Part shown: positions 1 to 7,289 of the stretch, in pieces | Numbering within the stretch: the stretch's first letter is position 1 | Layout of the letters: each line of letters opens with the position of its first letter | NCBI GenBank assembly: GCA_050732575.1 | Contig: JBOHRF010000257.1 | Span: 1-7,289, forward strand | Direction of reading: 5' to 3' | Length of the DNA stretch: 7,289 nt | Origin: JBBDWZ01 sp050732575 | GTDB taxonomy: Bacteria; Gemmatimonadota; Gemmatimonadetes; Longimicrobiales; RSA9 | Notes under the pieces: model-generated | Seen by the model: the letters and a program-made list of their open reading frames with translations, nothing else | What the model was told of the DNA's origin: nothing | Databases searched by the model: none | Translations under genes and position numbers: made by a program

Positions 1-1688
1 GTCACCGCAGCGCGCGCGGGAATGGGGGCCGTAGCCTTCGGAAAATTGCCATCCACATCACCCAGGATGGCGACCCGGCCGCCCACTTTCCGCACATCAT
101 CCACGACCATGCGCCAGCCATCGCCGTGCACGATACCGCTGTCGCTCACCTGGCCGCCGGACTCCACGTAGAACGGGTTCTGGCGCAGCTGCAGAGCCAG
201 CCGGCCGTTCTCCCTGCGGAACGCGACTACGTGCGTCTCCACGACCGTGGTTTGGTAGCCCACGAATTCCTGCTCGGGATCCGGCACCAGCTCCTCCCAG
301 CCCACGCCCAGAAGATCGGCGCCCGCGCCCGTGCCCACACCGGCCGTCTTGCGGTCTTGCCGCGACCGCTCACGCTGGCGTTCGAGCGCCGCCTCAAACG
401 CTTCCACATCGACTTTGTAGCTGCGCTCGCGCGCAATCAGCTCAGTGAGGTCGAGCGGAAATCCGAACGTGTCGTACAAGCGGAATGCATCCTCGCCGGA
501 TACGATTTCATCGGCCACTTCAGGCTGCACAACAGGAGTAGCGCGCGGCGGTGCCAACTGATCGAGTCGTTCCATGCCCAGATCGATCGTGGACAGGAAC
601 CGCTCCTCTTCCTCACGCGTGGCCCGCAGCAAGTGCTCGCGCCGCTGCGCCAGCTCCGGGAAGACCGCGGCCATGTCCTGCGTGACCTGCTCCACCACGT
701 AAACCAGCGTGGGCTCGCGCCGACCGAGCAGCCAGGCGTGGCGCACAGCACGGCGCAGGATGCGGCGCAACACGTAGCCGCGCCCTTCATTCGAGGGGAA
801 CACGCCATCGGCCAGCAGGAAAGAGACGGCGCGCGCATGATCGGCGAGCACGCGATAGGACACACCTGACGCATCGCTCCGGTAGGGCTTGCCCACCACT
901 TCCGCAGCGCGCGCAATCAACGGCGAGAACAAATCCGTTTCATAGTTGGATTCAACACCCTGTAACAACATCGACAGACGTTCCAGCCCCATGCCGGTGT
1001 CGATGGAGGGCGCGGGCAAGGGGGTCAACGTGCCATCAGCGGCACGATCGTACTGCATGAACACCAGGTTCCAGAATTCAAGGATGTCACTGGTATCCGT
1101 GAGCGCCACGAATTCTTCCACACTGACCGGCTGGCCTGCGTTTTTGCCGGGACGCCGATCATAATGGATCTCGGAACACGGCCCGCAGGGCCCGGTATCG
1201 GCCATTTGCCAGAAGTTGTCTTTGTCACCCAGCCGGACAATGCGAGCGGGCGGCAGGCCCGCAATTTCCTGCCAGAGCGCCGCGGCTTCATCATCGGAGT
1301 AGTGCACGGTGGCCCAGAGCCGCTCGGGCGGCAAACCATAGCCGTCGGTCAGCAGCTCCCAGGCAAATCGAATGGCGTCACGCTTGAAGTAGTCACCAAA
1401 CGAGAAATTGCCCAGCATCTCGAAGAACGTGTGGTGCCGGGGCGTGACTCCAACTTCTTCCAGGTCGTTGTGTTTGCCGCTCACGCGCAGACACTTCTGT
1501 GATGTCGCCGCGCGCGTGAAACCCAGCCGTTCCTCACCGAGGAACGCGCGCTTGAACTGCACCATTCCGGCATTGGTGAACAGCAACGTGGGATCGTTGC
1601 CCGGGACCAGGCTGGAACTGGGCCGAGCCGCGTGTCCCTGGGAACCAAAATACTCCAGAAACCGTTCTCTGATCTGTGACGCCTTCAT
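1..1688 (-). CDS. alaS: Alanyl-tRNA synthetase, N-terminal ~562 residues (3' part outside window)
   Basis: Class II aminoacyl-tRNA synthetase that charges tRNA-Ala in the cytoplasm. The minus-strand frame is open from ATG 1688 to the window edge, giving about 562 codons of a protein that is usually about 870-900 residues. The start is supported by GAGG at 1697-1700, 8 nt upstream. Seen in order: the motif 1 region with 'NDPTLLFTNAGM' (~31-42), 'QKCLRVSGKHND' (~64-75), 'TFFEMLGNFSFGDYF' (~87-101), 'DTGPCGPCSEI' (~164-174), class II motif 3 'GMGLERL' (~232-238), the tRNA-recognition helix segment 'NEGRGYVLRRILRRA', and the start of the editing domain 'FYVESGGQVSDSG' (~505-517). The editing-site HxxxH and CxxxH motifs and the C-Ala domain would lie to the left of position 1, so editing competence cannot be judged. 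No frameshift is seen. Confidence 0.97.
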   Translation of the reverse strand, partial: MKASQIRERFLEYFGSQGHAARPSSSLVPGNDPTLLFTNAGMVQFKRAFLGEERLGFTRAATSQKCLRVSGKHNDLEEVGVTPRHHTFFEMLGNFSFGDYFKRDAIRFAWELLTDGYGLPPERLWATVHYSDDEAAALWQEIAGLPPARIVRLGDKDNFWQMADTGPCGPCSEIHYDRRPGKNAGQPVSVEEFVALTDTSDILEFWNLVFMQYDRAADGTLTPLPAPSIDTGMGLERLSMLLQGVESNYETDLFSPLIARAAEVVGKPYRSDASGVSYRVLADHARAVSFLLADGVFPSNEGRGYVLRRILRRAVRHAWLLGRREPTLVYVVEQVTQDMAAVFPELAQRREHLLRATREEEERFLSTIDLGMERLDQLAPPRATPVVQPEVADEIVSGEDAFRLYDTFGFPLDLTELIARERSYKVDVEAFEAALERQRERSRQDRKTAGVGTGAGADLLGVGWEELVPDPEQEFVGYQTTVVETHVVAFRRENGRLALQLRQNPFYVESGGQVSDSGIVHGDGWRMVVDDVRKVGGRVAILGDVDGNFPKATAPIPARAAV

Positions 1689-1696
1689 CTACCGTA

Positions 1697-1743
1697 CCTC
1701 GTTCGAGCGGCGTAATATAGGCCGCCCTCCTGAGTGTTGCGAA
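1697..1743 (-). promoter_or_regulatory. Candidate alaS promoter and ribosome binding site
   Basis: On the minus strand a TATATT -10-like hexamer (1714-1719) lies 18 nt after TTCGCA (1738-1743, four of six matches to TTGACA). The Shine-Dalgarno core GAGG is at 1697-1700. The predicted transcript would have a leader of only about 20 nt. The AT-rich patch stands out in GC-rich DNA. The same patch reads TAATAT on the plus strand, so it could also serve the divergent gene. The consensus match is weak and the -35 is speculative. Confidence 0.35.
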
Positions 1744-1782
1744 ATATGCCCGGTGAGGCGAACATGATCCTGACCATACCCC

Positions 1783-1787
1783 GGAGG
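1783..1787 (+). promoter_or_regulatory. Ribosome binding site of the TPR gene
   Basis: A perfect GGAGG core lies 5 nt before ATG 1793. It fixes this start, which also begins a good signal peptide. Confidence 0.8.
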
Positions 1788-1792
1788 ATCCC

Positions 1793-3364
1793 ATGAGAAT
1801 CCGTTTACACGTTTCGGTTTTGACCAGCCTGTTATTGGCTGCCCCCGCCGCGCGCGCGCAGGAGCATCAACATGCCGGCGAACTGGGCAACGTCAACTTC
1901 CCCGTGGCGTGCAATGCGGAAGCCCAGACGCGCATGAATCGCGCGGTTGCCATGCTGCACTCGTTCTGGCTGCAGGAAGCGCGCAAGACCTTCGAGTCGG
2001 TGCTGGCCGCGGACGCCAAGTGCGGCATCGCCTACTGGGGCATCGCCCTGAGCCACTTCGGTAACCCCATGGCCGGGGGCGTCACCGGGCCCGCCCAGGC
2101 AGCAGGCTGGGAAGCCGCGCAGAAGGGCACCGAAGCGGGCGCGCAGAACGAGCGCGATCGCGCCTACATCGACGCGGCCGTCGCGCTCTATCGTGACCAC
2201 GACAAGGTGGACAATCGCACGCGCATGCGCGCGTATGAAGCCGCTCTGAAATCGATTGTCGATCGTCACCCGCGTGATGATGAGGCCAAGATTTTCCATG
2301 GCATCATCATGGTGGCCAACGCACCGCCTACCGACATGACGTTCGCTCAGCAGAAGAAAGCGGCCGAAGTGCTGACCGCAATGTACAAGCAGCAGCCGCG
2401 CCATCCCGGACTGGCACATTACATCATCCATGCGTTCGATTCACCGCCCCTGGCACAGCAAGCGCTGGATGCCGCGCGCCAGTATGCCGGCATCGCACCG
2501 GCCGCTCCGCATGCGCAGCACATGCCGTCGCACACCTTCACCCGGTTGGGTTACTGGGATGAATCGATCAAGAGCAACCGCCGCTCGGCCGACTTGGAGC
2601 CGACGCCGGCCGCCAAGTCTCACGCGGCCGACTACATGGTATACGCCTACCTGCAGCAAGGGCGCGATGAGCAGGCGAAAGCGGTGATCGAGGAGGTCGG
2701 CCTCAGCACTGGCGCTGGCTCTACCGGTGTGAATGCCGCGTACAACGGCCTGGCCATGCCCGCGCGCTACGCGCTCGAACGGGAGGACTGGAAGGCCGCG
2801 GCTGCCTTACCCGTCACCAGTGCGATACCCTGGGCGGAGGCAGTCACCCATTTTGCCAAAGGTCTGGGCGCAGCACGCTCCGGTGATGTATCCGGCGCAA
2901 AGTCAGAGGTTGCCATCATGCAGGGGCTGGTCACGCAATTGAAGAGTGCGAATGACAGTTATTGGGCGCTCGTGGTGGGCGCTCAAGCCATGGCCATCGA
3001 TGCCTGGATTGCGCACGCGGAGGGCCGCCACGCCGACGCGTTGCGCCTGGCCCGTCAGGCCGCCGACGACGAGGAAAAAGTCGAGAAGCATCCGGTTACA
3101 CCCGGTCCGCTCATCCCAACGCGCGAGCTGTTGGGTGACATCCTGCTCGTGCACAACCAGCCCGCCGAAGCGCTGGCCGTTTACCAGACCACGCTCACGC
3201 GTGAGCCCAACCGCGCCCGCACGTTGCACGGCGCGGCGAAAGCGGCGCGCCTGGCTGGCCAGGCCAACGTGTCGCGCACGTACTATGAGGGATTATTCAA
3301 GCTGATGGACCCCGCTTCCAAGCGGCCCGCGCTGGCCGAGGCGAAGCAGGTGTTGGGCCGGTAG
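1793..3364 (+). CDS. Sec-exported TPR-repeat protein of an uncharacterised family
   Basis: A 523-residue protein with a typical Sec signal peptide: Arg at 2 and 4, hydrophobic core 'VLTSLLLAAPA', and probable cleavage after ARA at 22. The mature protein is therefore probably periplasmic. It begins with a short His segment 'QEHQHAG'. TPR-like helix pairs are visible at ~45-88 ('ARKTFESVLAADAKCGIAYWGIAL'), ~250-300 and ~430-500 ('LGDILLVHNQPAEALAVYQ'). The central signature is 'HPGLAHYIIHAFD' (204-216) followed by 'HAQHMPSHTFTRLGYW' (240-255), which I recognise as typical of a widespread but functionally unassigned TPR family. There are only two cysteines, C40 and C77, both in the exported part. 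The molecular function is unknown; TPRs usually mediate protein contacts. It is divergent from alaS and followed by a hairpin, so it may be its own transcription unit. Confidence 0.88.
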   Translation: MRIRLHVSVLTSLLLAAPAARAQEHQHAGELGNVNFPVACNAEAQTRMNRAVAMLHSFWLQEARKTFESVLAADAKCGIAYWGIALSHFGNPMAGGVTGPAQAAGWEAAQKGTEAGAQNERDRAYIDAAVALYRDHDKVDNRTRMRAYEAALKSIVDRHPRDDEAKIFHGIIMVANAPPTDMTFAQQKKAAEVLTAMYKQQPRHPGLAHYIIHAFDSPPLAQQALDAARQYAGIAPAAPHAQHMPSHTFTRLGYWDESIKSNRRSADLEPTPAAKSHAADYMVYAYLQQGRDEQAKAVIEEVGLSTGAGSTGVNAAYNGLAMPARYALEREDWKAAAALPVTSAIPWAEAVTHFAKGLGAARSGDVSGAKSEVAIMQGLVTQLKSANDSYWALVVGAQAMAIDAWIAHAEGRHADALRLARQAADDEEKVEKHPVTPGPLIPTRELLGDILLVHNQPAEALAVYQTTLTREPNRARTLHGAAKAARLAGQANVSRTYYEGLFKLMDPASKRPALAEAKQVLGR

Positions 3365-3365
3365 G

Positions 3366-3426
3366 GCGAGGAGCGACGGCGAGATGATGCGCAGTGACAT
3401 CGCTGCTCCCTCGCCGTCTGCCTCGC
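3366..3426 (+). terminator. GC-rich interrupted hairpin after the TPR gene, possible terminator
   Basis: Starting 2 nt after the TPR stop codon, GCGAG (3366-3370) pairs with CTCGC (3422-3426), and GACGGCGAG (3375-3383) pairs perfectly with CTCGCCGTC (3410-3418). A small internal loop separates the two stems. The 26-nt apical region contains a possible further short stem (GCAG/CTGC). No T-tract follows, so it is not a textbook intrinsic terminator. It could instead stabilise the 3' end or act with Rho. Confidence 0.45.
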
Positions 3427-3652
3427 ACTTCCTTCATGCTCTGCCGAGCACGTGCTCACCGTTTCAACGAAATGACAGAGCCTGGGTCGCCACGGCCGTC
3501 TGAGATGAGGTCGGCTGCGCGAATGCGTCGATACGTGCGTCCGGAATAGCCGTTGGAACCCTGACCGTTGCCGGCCCGCGCCAACCGCCCATACCGTCCC
3601 CGTGCGCAACTTGTCACCTGACCCATCCATCACTTCACCCGGAGTCGCGTCA
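3427..3652. other. Non-coding stretch upstream of the amidohydrolase
   Basis: I find no convincing gene here. The only plus-strand extension is an in-frame GTG at 3602, which lacks a ribosome binding site. I see no strong -35/-10 pair. TTGTCA at 3611-3616 has no acceptable -10 at 16-18 nt. GGAG at 3641-3644, 8 nt before ATG 3653, is the amidohydrolase ribosome binding site. Confidence 0.6.
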
Positions 3653-5116
3653 ATGAAGCCCGTTGACCCGAAGGGGACTCGTCTTCCCATCAAGATCGAC
3701 TCGACGTCGAACGGTGAATACGAGCCCATCCCGCTCAGCGAACGCAACGTCGAAGGCAATCGCCTGGCACTCGAGCGCGCCACCGAATACGCCAAACGAT
3801 TGGCCGTCTCGCGGCGCAAGTTCCTGGTCTCCAGCGCCGGCGCCGCCAGCACATTACTGGCCTTCAACGAAGTCAATGCAGCGGTCGGCAACACGGGTGC
3901 GTACTTCGACATCCCGAAAGACGCGGCATTGGATGAGGATGTGGCGCGCACGGTCATGCAGGGCACGGAGTTCATCTTCGATGTGCACGGTCACTTTGCC
4001 AATCCAACCGGGGAATGGCTCAAGAAAGTGCCGCCCGGCCAATCACCCGTGCTCAATCCGACACCTGCCATAGCCTCCGAGCGATTCATCAAGGATATCT
4101 TCCTGGACAGTGACACGGACATGATGGTGCTGACCTTCATTCCATCGATGGCGGATGCAGAGCCGCTCACGATTGAAGAAGCCGCAGCCACGCAGAAGAT
4201 CATCGATGATCTGGAGGGCACCAAGCGTCTGCTCATTCACGGCCGCGTCAATCCCAACCAGGCCGGTGACATCGATCGCATGGAGAACCTGGCCAAACAG
4301 TATGGCGTAGTTGGCTGGAAGACCTACACGCAATGGGGGCCGGCCGACAACGCGTACTACTCGCTACAAACGGGACTCGGTTTCGAGCTGACGGACGAAC
4401 GGTACGGCATACCATTCGTTGAACGCGCACGAGCGATTGGCATCAAGAACATCTGCATTCACAAGGGCATTCCGTTCGGCCGCGACGCCAGCTACAAATA
4501 CGCGCGCTGCGATGACATTGGCAAAGCAGCAAAGCGTTTTCCCGACATGAACTTCCTCGTGTATCACGCGGGCTTCGATCCGCAGAACCCCGAACAGGCG
4601 TTTGCGCCCGGCGCCGGCCGGGACGGCATTGATTCACTCGTGCAATCGCTGCTGGACAACAATATCGCACCCAACAGCAATGTCTACGCGGATGTAGGCA
4701 CCACCTGGAACCTGTTCCGCCGCAATCCGGATACGGCGGCGCATGGCATGGGCAAGCTGCTCACGTACTGCGGCGAAAATAATGTGCTCTGGGGCACCGA
4801 TTCCATCTGGACCGGCTCACCGCAGGACCAGATCCAGGCCTGGCGCACGTTCCAGATTTCCGAGCCGCTGCGTGCGCAACACGCCTATCCCGAGATCACA
4901 CCGCAACTGCGCGCCAAAGTATTCGGCCTCAACGCCACCCGGCCGTATAACATCAGCGCCGAAGAAGTGCGGCTGCGCGCCGCCAACGATCGCATTGGCG
5001 CACGCCGGCAAGACTATCGGGAAGATCCCGATCCGCTCTTCCTGACCTACGGACCGAAGACGCGGCGGCAATTCCTCAACCTCCTGAGCTGGAAGGGCGG
5101 CAAACTGGGAGACTGA
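3653..5116 (+). CDS. Tat-exported metal-dependent amidohydrolase (Amidohydrolase_2 type)
   Basis: A 487-residue protein. ATG 3653 is chosen over the in-frame GTG 3602 because of GGAG 8 nt upstream. After a polar 52-residue lead comes a twin-arginine motif 'SRRKFL' (53-58), a hydrophobic stretch 'SSAGAASTLLAF' and a possible cleavage after VNA (~76), suggesting export in the folded state, probably with its metal bound. The catalytic TIM-barrel signature is 'FIFDVHGHF' (H112, H114, the HxH metal pair), 'GWKTYT' (K223), 'CIHKGIP' (H270), 'LVYHAGFD' (H305) and 'LWGTDSIW' (D383, the usual catalytic Asp after strand 8). All expected ligands are present, so it is probably an active hydrolase or decarboxylase. 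The substrate cannot be read from sequence. Its stop overlaps the next start, indicating translational coupling. The call is firm at family level only. Confidence 0.9.
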   Translation: MKPVDPKGTRLPIKIDSTSNGEYEPIPLSERNVEGNRLALERATEYAKRLAVSRRKFLVSSAGAASTLLAFNEVNAAVGNTGAYFDIPKDAALDEDVARTVMQGTEFIFDVHGHFANPTGEWLKKVPPGQSPVLNPTPAIASERFIKDIFLDSDTDMMVLTFIPSMADAEPLTIEEAAATQKIIDDLEGTKRLLIHGRVNPNQAGDIDRMENLAKQYGVVGWKTYTQWGPADNAYYSLQTGLGFELTDERYGIPFVERARAIGIKNICIHKGIPFGRDASYKYARCDDIGKAAKRFPDMNFLVYHAGFDPQNPEQAFAPGAGRDGIDSLVQSLLDNNIAPNSNVYADVGTTWNLFRRNPDTAAHGMGKLLTYCGENNVLWGTDSIWTGSPQDQIQAWRTFQISEPLRAQHAYPEITPQLRAKVFGLNATRPYNISAEEVRLRAANDRIGARRQDYREDPDPLFLTYGPKTRRQFLNLLSWKGGKLGD

Positions 5117-5883
5117 TGATGAAAAAGAGGCTCATTGTTGTGACCTGCGCACTGCTGCTGCCCAGCGCGAACGCGCAGGCCCAACGCGACGACACCGTGC
5201 GCATCGAAGTCGGGTCAAAGCTTCTCAACGGCCGCGTGTTCAAGCCACACGCCGCGCGGGTCAAGGTGTACGTGGGCGATCAGCTCACCAACGAATGGAC
5301 CAACGAGCTTACGCTGGGCGACTCGGCAGGCCGGCCCATCATGAAATGGGTCACGAAGACCGCATACTCGCCCAACGGCATCACGAACGAGCTGCTGCAG
5401 ACCTACGATCTCGAAACGCTTCAGCCCTATGCCTTCAACTCGACCTCGAGCAATGGCGCGTTCACTCGCTACACGATCAACGGCAAGGAATTGCGCGGTA
5501 CGCGGCGCCTGCCCAACGACACGACCACCCGTGAGCTGAGCCAGACGCTCGATCGGCTGGGCTTCATGGTCAATGCCTCGGACCTGGTACCGGTGGCTGC
5601 GGGTCTCAAGCAGGGCGCCGTGATCACCGCGCCCGTGTGGGGCCTCAACATGCCCGCGCCGGAAACGCGCATCTTCGCTGTGGTCAGAGACACGGTGGTC
5701 AACGTGGAAGGCACCATGGTCCGATCATGGAAGGTGGAAGAGCGGCGCCACTCCGATAAAGCGCTCATGGCCAATTGGTACCTGCTGGACAAGAGCCCCT
5801 ACATGGTGTACGGCGAGGTGCCCATGCCCAATGGCCAGGTGCGGCGCATGACGGAGGTCGAGATCCCGATGACGCGCCGGTGA
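5116..5883 (+). CDS. Sec-exported, probably beta-rich protein, DUF3108-like
   Basis: A 255-residue protein whose ATG shares one base with the amidohydrolase stop (TGATG). GGGAG at 5107-5111 is 4 nt from this ATG and 7 nt from the next one at 5119, so the true start may be one codon later. It has a Sec signal 'MKKRLIVV...' with probable cleavage after AQA (22). The mature part is dense in alternating beta-type segments, for example 'VRIEVGSKLLNGRVF', 'YDLETLQPYAFNSTSSNG', 'AVITAPVW', 'RSWKVEERR', 'NWYLLDKSPYMVYGEV'. The order of a 'YDLETLQP' strand, a central 'APVWG' and a closing 'WYLLDKSPYMV' strand resembles DUF3108/LolA-like lipid-binding folds, but I recognise it only loosely. C11 is preceded by Thr and is not a convincing lipobox. 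It probably works with the amidohydrolase outside the cytoplasm; its role is unknown. Confidence 0.8.
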   Translation: MMKKRLIVVTCALLLPSANAQAQRDDTVRIEVGSKLLNGRVFKPHAARVKVYVGDQLTNEWTNELTLGDSAGRPIMKWVTKTAYSPNGITNELLQTYDLETLQPYAFNSTSSNGAFTRYTINGKELRGTRRLPNDTTTRELSQTLDRLGFMVNASDLVPVAAGLKQGAVITAPVWGLNMPAPETRIFAVVRDTVVNVEGTMVRSWKVEERRHSDKALMANWYLLDKSPYMVYGEVPMPNGQVRRMTEVEIPMTRR

Positions 5884-5927
5884 GGCGCGCCGAACGATCC
5901 CGCTCGAGGAAACATCAGCGAAGAAGA

Positions 5928-5960
5928 GAGCCGCGTTCACTTCCAGAATGAACGCGGCTC
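5928..5960. terminator. Perfect 12-bp inverted repeat, bidirectional terminator candidate
   Basis: GAGCCGCGTTCA (5928-5939) pairs perfectly with TGAACGCGGCTC (5949-5960) across a 9-nt loop. It sits between the convergent ends of the small exported protein gene and recA. In the recA direction the stem is followed by TCTTCTTCG, a modest pyrimidine run. In the plus direction no T-run follows. It is therefore more likely to serve recA. Confidence 0.75.
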
Positions 5961-5986
5961 CTCGACGATCTGACGTGCCATCAGGC

Positions 5987-7033
<1,047 letters not shown>

Positions 7034-7043
7034 GGCTCCACCT
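7034..7043 (-). promoter_or_regulatory. Ribosome binding site deciding the recA start
   Basis: On the minus strand AGGTGGAGCC directly precedes ATG 7033. The AGGTGG core is 4 nt from the start codon. This supports 7033 over the upstream in-frame ATG at 7060. Confidence 0.65.
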
Positions 7044-7076
7044 GTTCTCAGAGTAATCATAGGATGCGGTGCCTGG

Positions 7077-7091
7077 GTTCGGGAAATGTTC
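7077..7091. promoter_or_regulatory. Candidate LexA (SOS) box, direct repeat GTTC-N7-GTTC
   Basis: GTTC at 7077-7080 and GTTC at 7088-7091 are separated by exactly 7 nt (GAAC-N7-GAAC in the recA direction). This is the form known for alphaproteobacterial LexA operators. It lies 43 nt upstream of the recA start codon and just downstream of a TATACT -10 candidate, a position suited to repression. The motif is short and could occur by chance, and no lexA gene is visible here. Confidence 0.45.
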
Positions 7092-7105
7092 GGTTTCCGG
7101 CACCA

Positions 7106-7134
7106 AGTATAGTGTGTCGACTCGCCGGACGGAA
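7106..7134 (-). promoter_or_regulatory. Candidate recA promoter
   Basis: The minus strand reads TATACT at 7106-7111, a good -10 match. The hexamer 17 nt upstream is TTCCGT (7129-7134), which matches a -35 poorly. Transcription would start near 7099, placing the GTTC repeats at about +8 to +22. Confidence 0.4.
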
Positions 7135-7202
7135 GATGATTCTTTCGCCTTTGGGTGGACAGATCTCAACGGGACAAGAAGATAGCCGGACCGGTCGGAA
7201 GC

Positions 7203-7289
7203 GACGGGCGTGACGGGCGTGACGGGCGTGACGGGCGTGACGGGCGTGACGGGCGTGACGGGCGTGACGGGCGTGACGGGCGTGACGGG
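7203..7289. repeat. 9-bp tandem repeat (GACGGGCGT)n, nine full copies and a partial copy, open at the edge
   Basis: Units start at 7203, 7212, 7221, 7230, 7239, 7248, 7257, 7266 and 7275, all identical, and 6 bases of a tenth end the window. Because the period is a multiple of three, any reading frame is preserved: Asp-Gly-Arg on the plus strand in one frame, or Thr-Pro-Val, Arg-Pro-Ser or Ala-Arg-His on the minus strand. The plus-strand Asp-Gly-Arg frame has been open since a stop at 7137-7139 but has no convincing start. The total length is unknown because the array continues beyond the window. Confidence 0.95.

Noticed and set aside
126..869. Long plus-strand open frame of 247 codons
   Set aside because: It lies antisense to alaS, whose frame is unmistakable. 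The translation is rich in His/Arg/Leu with no recognisable domain, as expected from the complement of a GC-rich gene.
1832..2431. Minus-strand open frame of 199 codons
   Set aside because: It is entirely antisense to the TPR gene, which has a signal peptide, a ribosome binding site and family signatures.
3602..3652. GTG start 17 codons upstream for the amidohydrolase
   Set aside because: There is no ribosome binding site before it, whereas ATG 3653 has GGAG at 8 nt.
3283..3975. Minus-strand open frame of 230 codons spanning the 3365-3652 gap
   Set aside because: It overlaps the ends of two well-supported genes on the other strand, has low-complexity Ser/Arg composition and no signal or motif, and no good ribosome binding site.
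5116..5160. Lipoprotein signal at C11 of the small exported protein
   Set aside because: The residues before Cys are Val-Val-Thr, lacking the Gly/Ala/Ser needed at -1, and a good signal peptidase I site AQA lies further on.
7203..7289. CRISPR array
   Set aside because: The units are 9 bp and directly contiguous with no spacers, so this is a simple tandem repeat.
7140..7289. Plus-strand gene beginning before the repeat and encoding Asp-Gly-Arg repeats
   Set aside because: The frame is open from 7140, but the only start candidate is a GTG at 7155 with no ribosome binding site. It cannot be supported from this window alone.

Overview
The window is high-GC bacterial chromosome carrying two housekeeping genes on the minus strand, recA (5987-7033) and the 5' two-thirds of alaS (1-1688, running off the left edge). 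Between them lie three genes on the plus strand that encode exported proteins. Tat-type and Sec-type signal sequences and the protein families point to a Gram-negative. From memory, the RecA sequence and the AlaS 'RVSGKHND' block look most like Gemmatimonadota, with Acidobacteriota second. That placement is inference, not a search result.

Layout. 1-1688 (-): alaS, truncated before its editing-site motifs. 1689-1792: divergent intergenic region with a candidate alaS promoter and a clear ribosome binding site for the next gene. 1793-3364 (+): a Sec-exported TPR protein of an uncharacterised family with a histidine-rich core. 3365-3652: non-coding, beginning with a GC-rich hairpin. 3653-5116 (+): a Tat-exported metal-dependent amidohydrolase (Amidohydrolase_2 type). 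5116-5883 (+): a small Sec-exported, probably beta-rich protein whose start codon overlaps the amidohydrolase stop. 5884-5986: convergent intergenic region with a perfect 12-bp inverted repeat, probably a bidirectional terminator. 5987-7033 (-): recA. 7034-7202: recA leader with a direct repeat GTTC-N7-GTTC that resembles an alphaproteobacterial-type LexA box. 7203-7289: nine perfect copies of a 9-bp tandem repeat running off the right edge.

How the genes relate. In many bacteria recA, recX and alaS lie in that order on one strand. Here recA and alaS keep their order and strand, but about 4.3 kb of oppositely oriented export genes sits between them and no recX is visible. The amidohydrolase and the gene after it are almost certainly co-translated and probably act together outside the cytoplasm on an unidentified substrate. 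The TPR gene may belong with them or be a separate unit, because a hairpin and 288 bp intervene. I see no complete new defence, mobile or biosynthetic system. The parts most open to discovery are the exported amidohydrolase pair, the His-rich TPR family, the candidate LexA site and the edge repeat.
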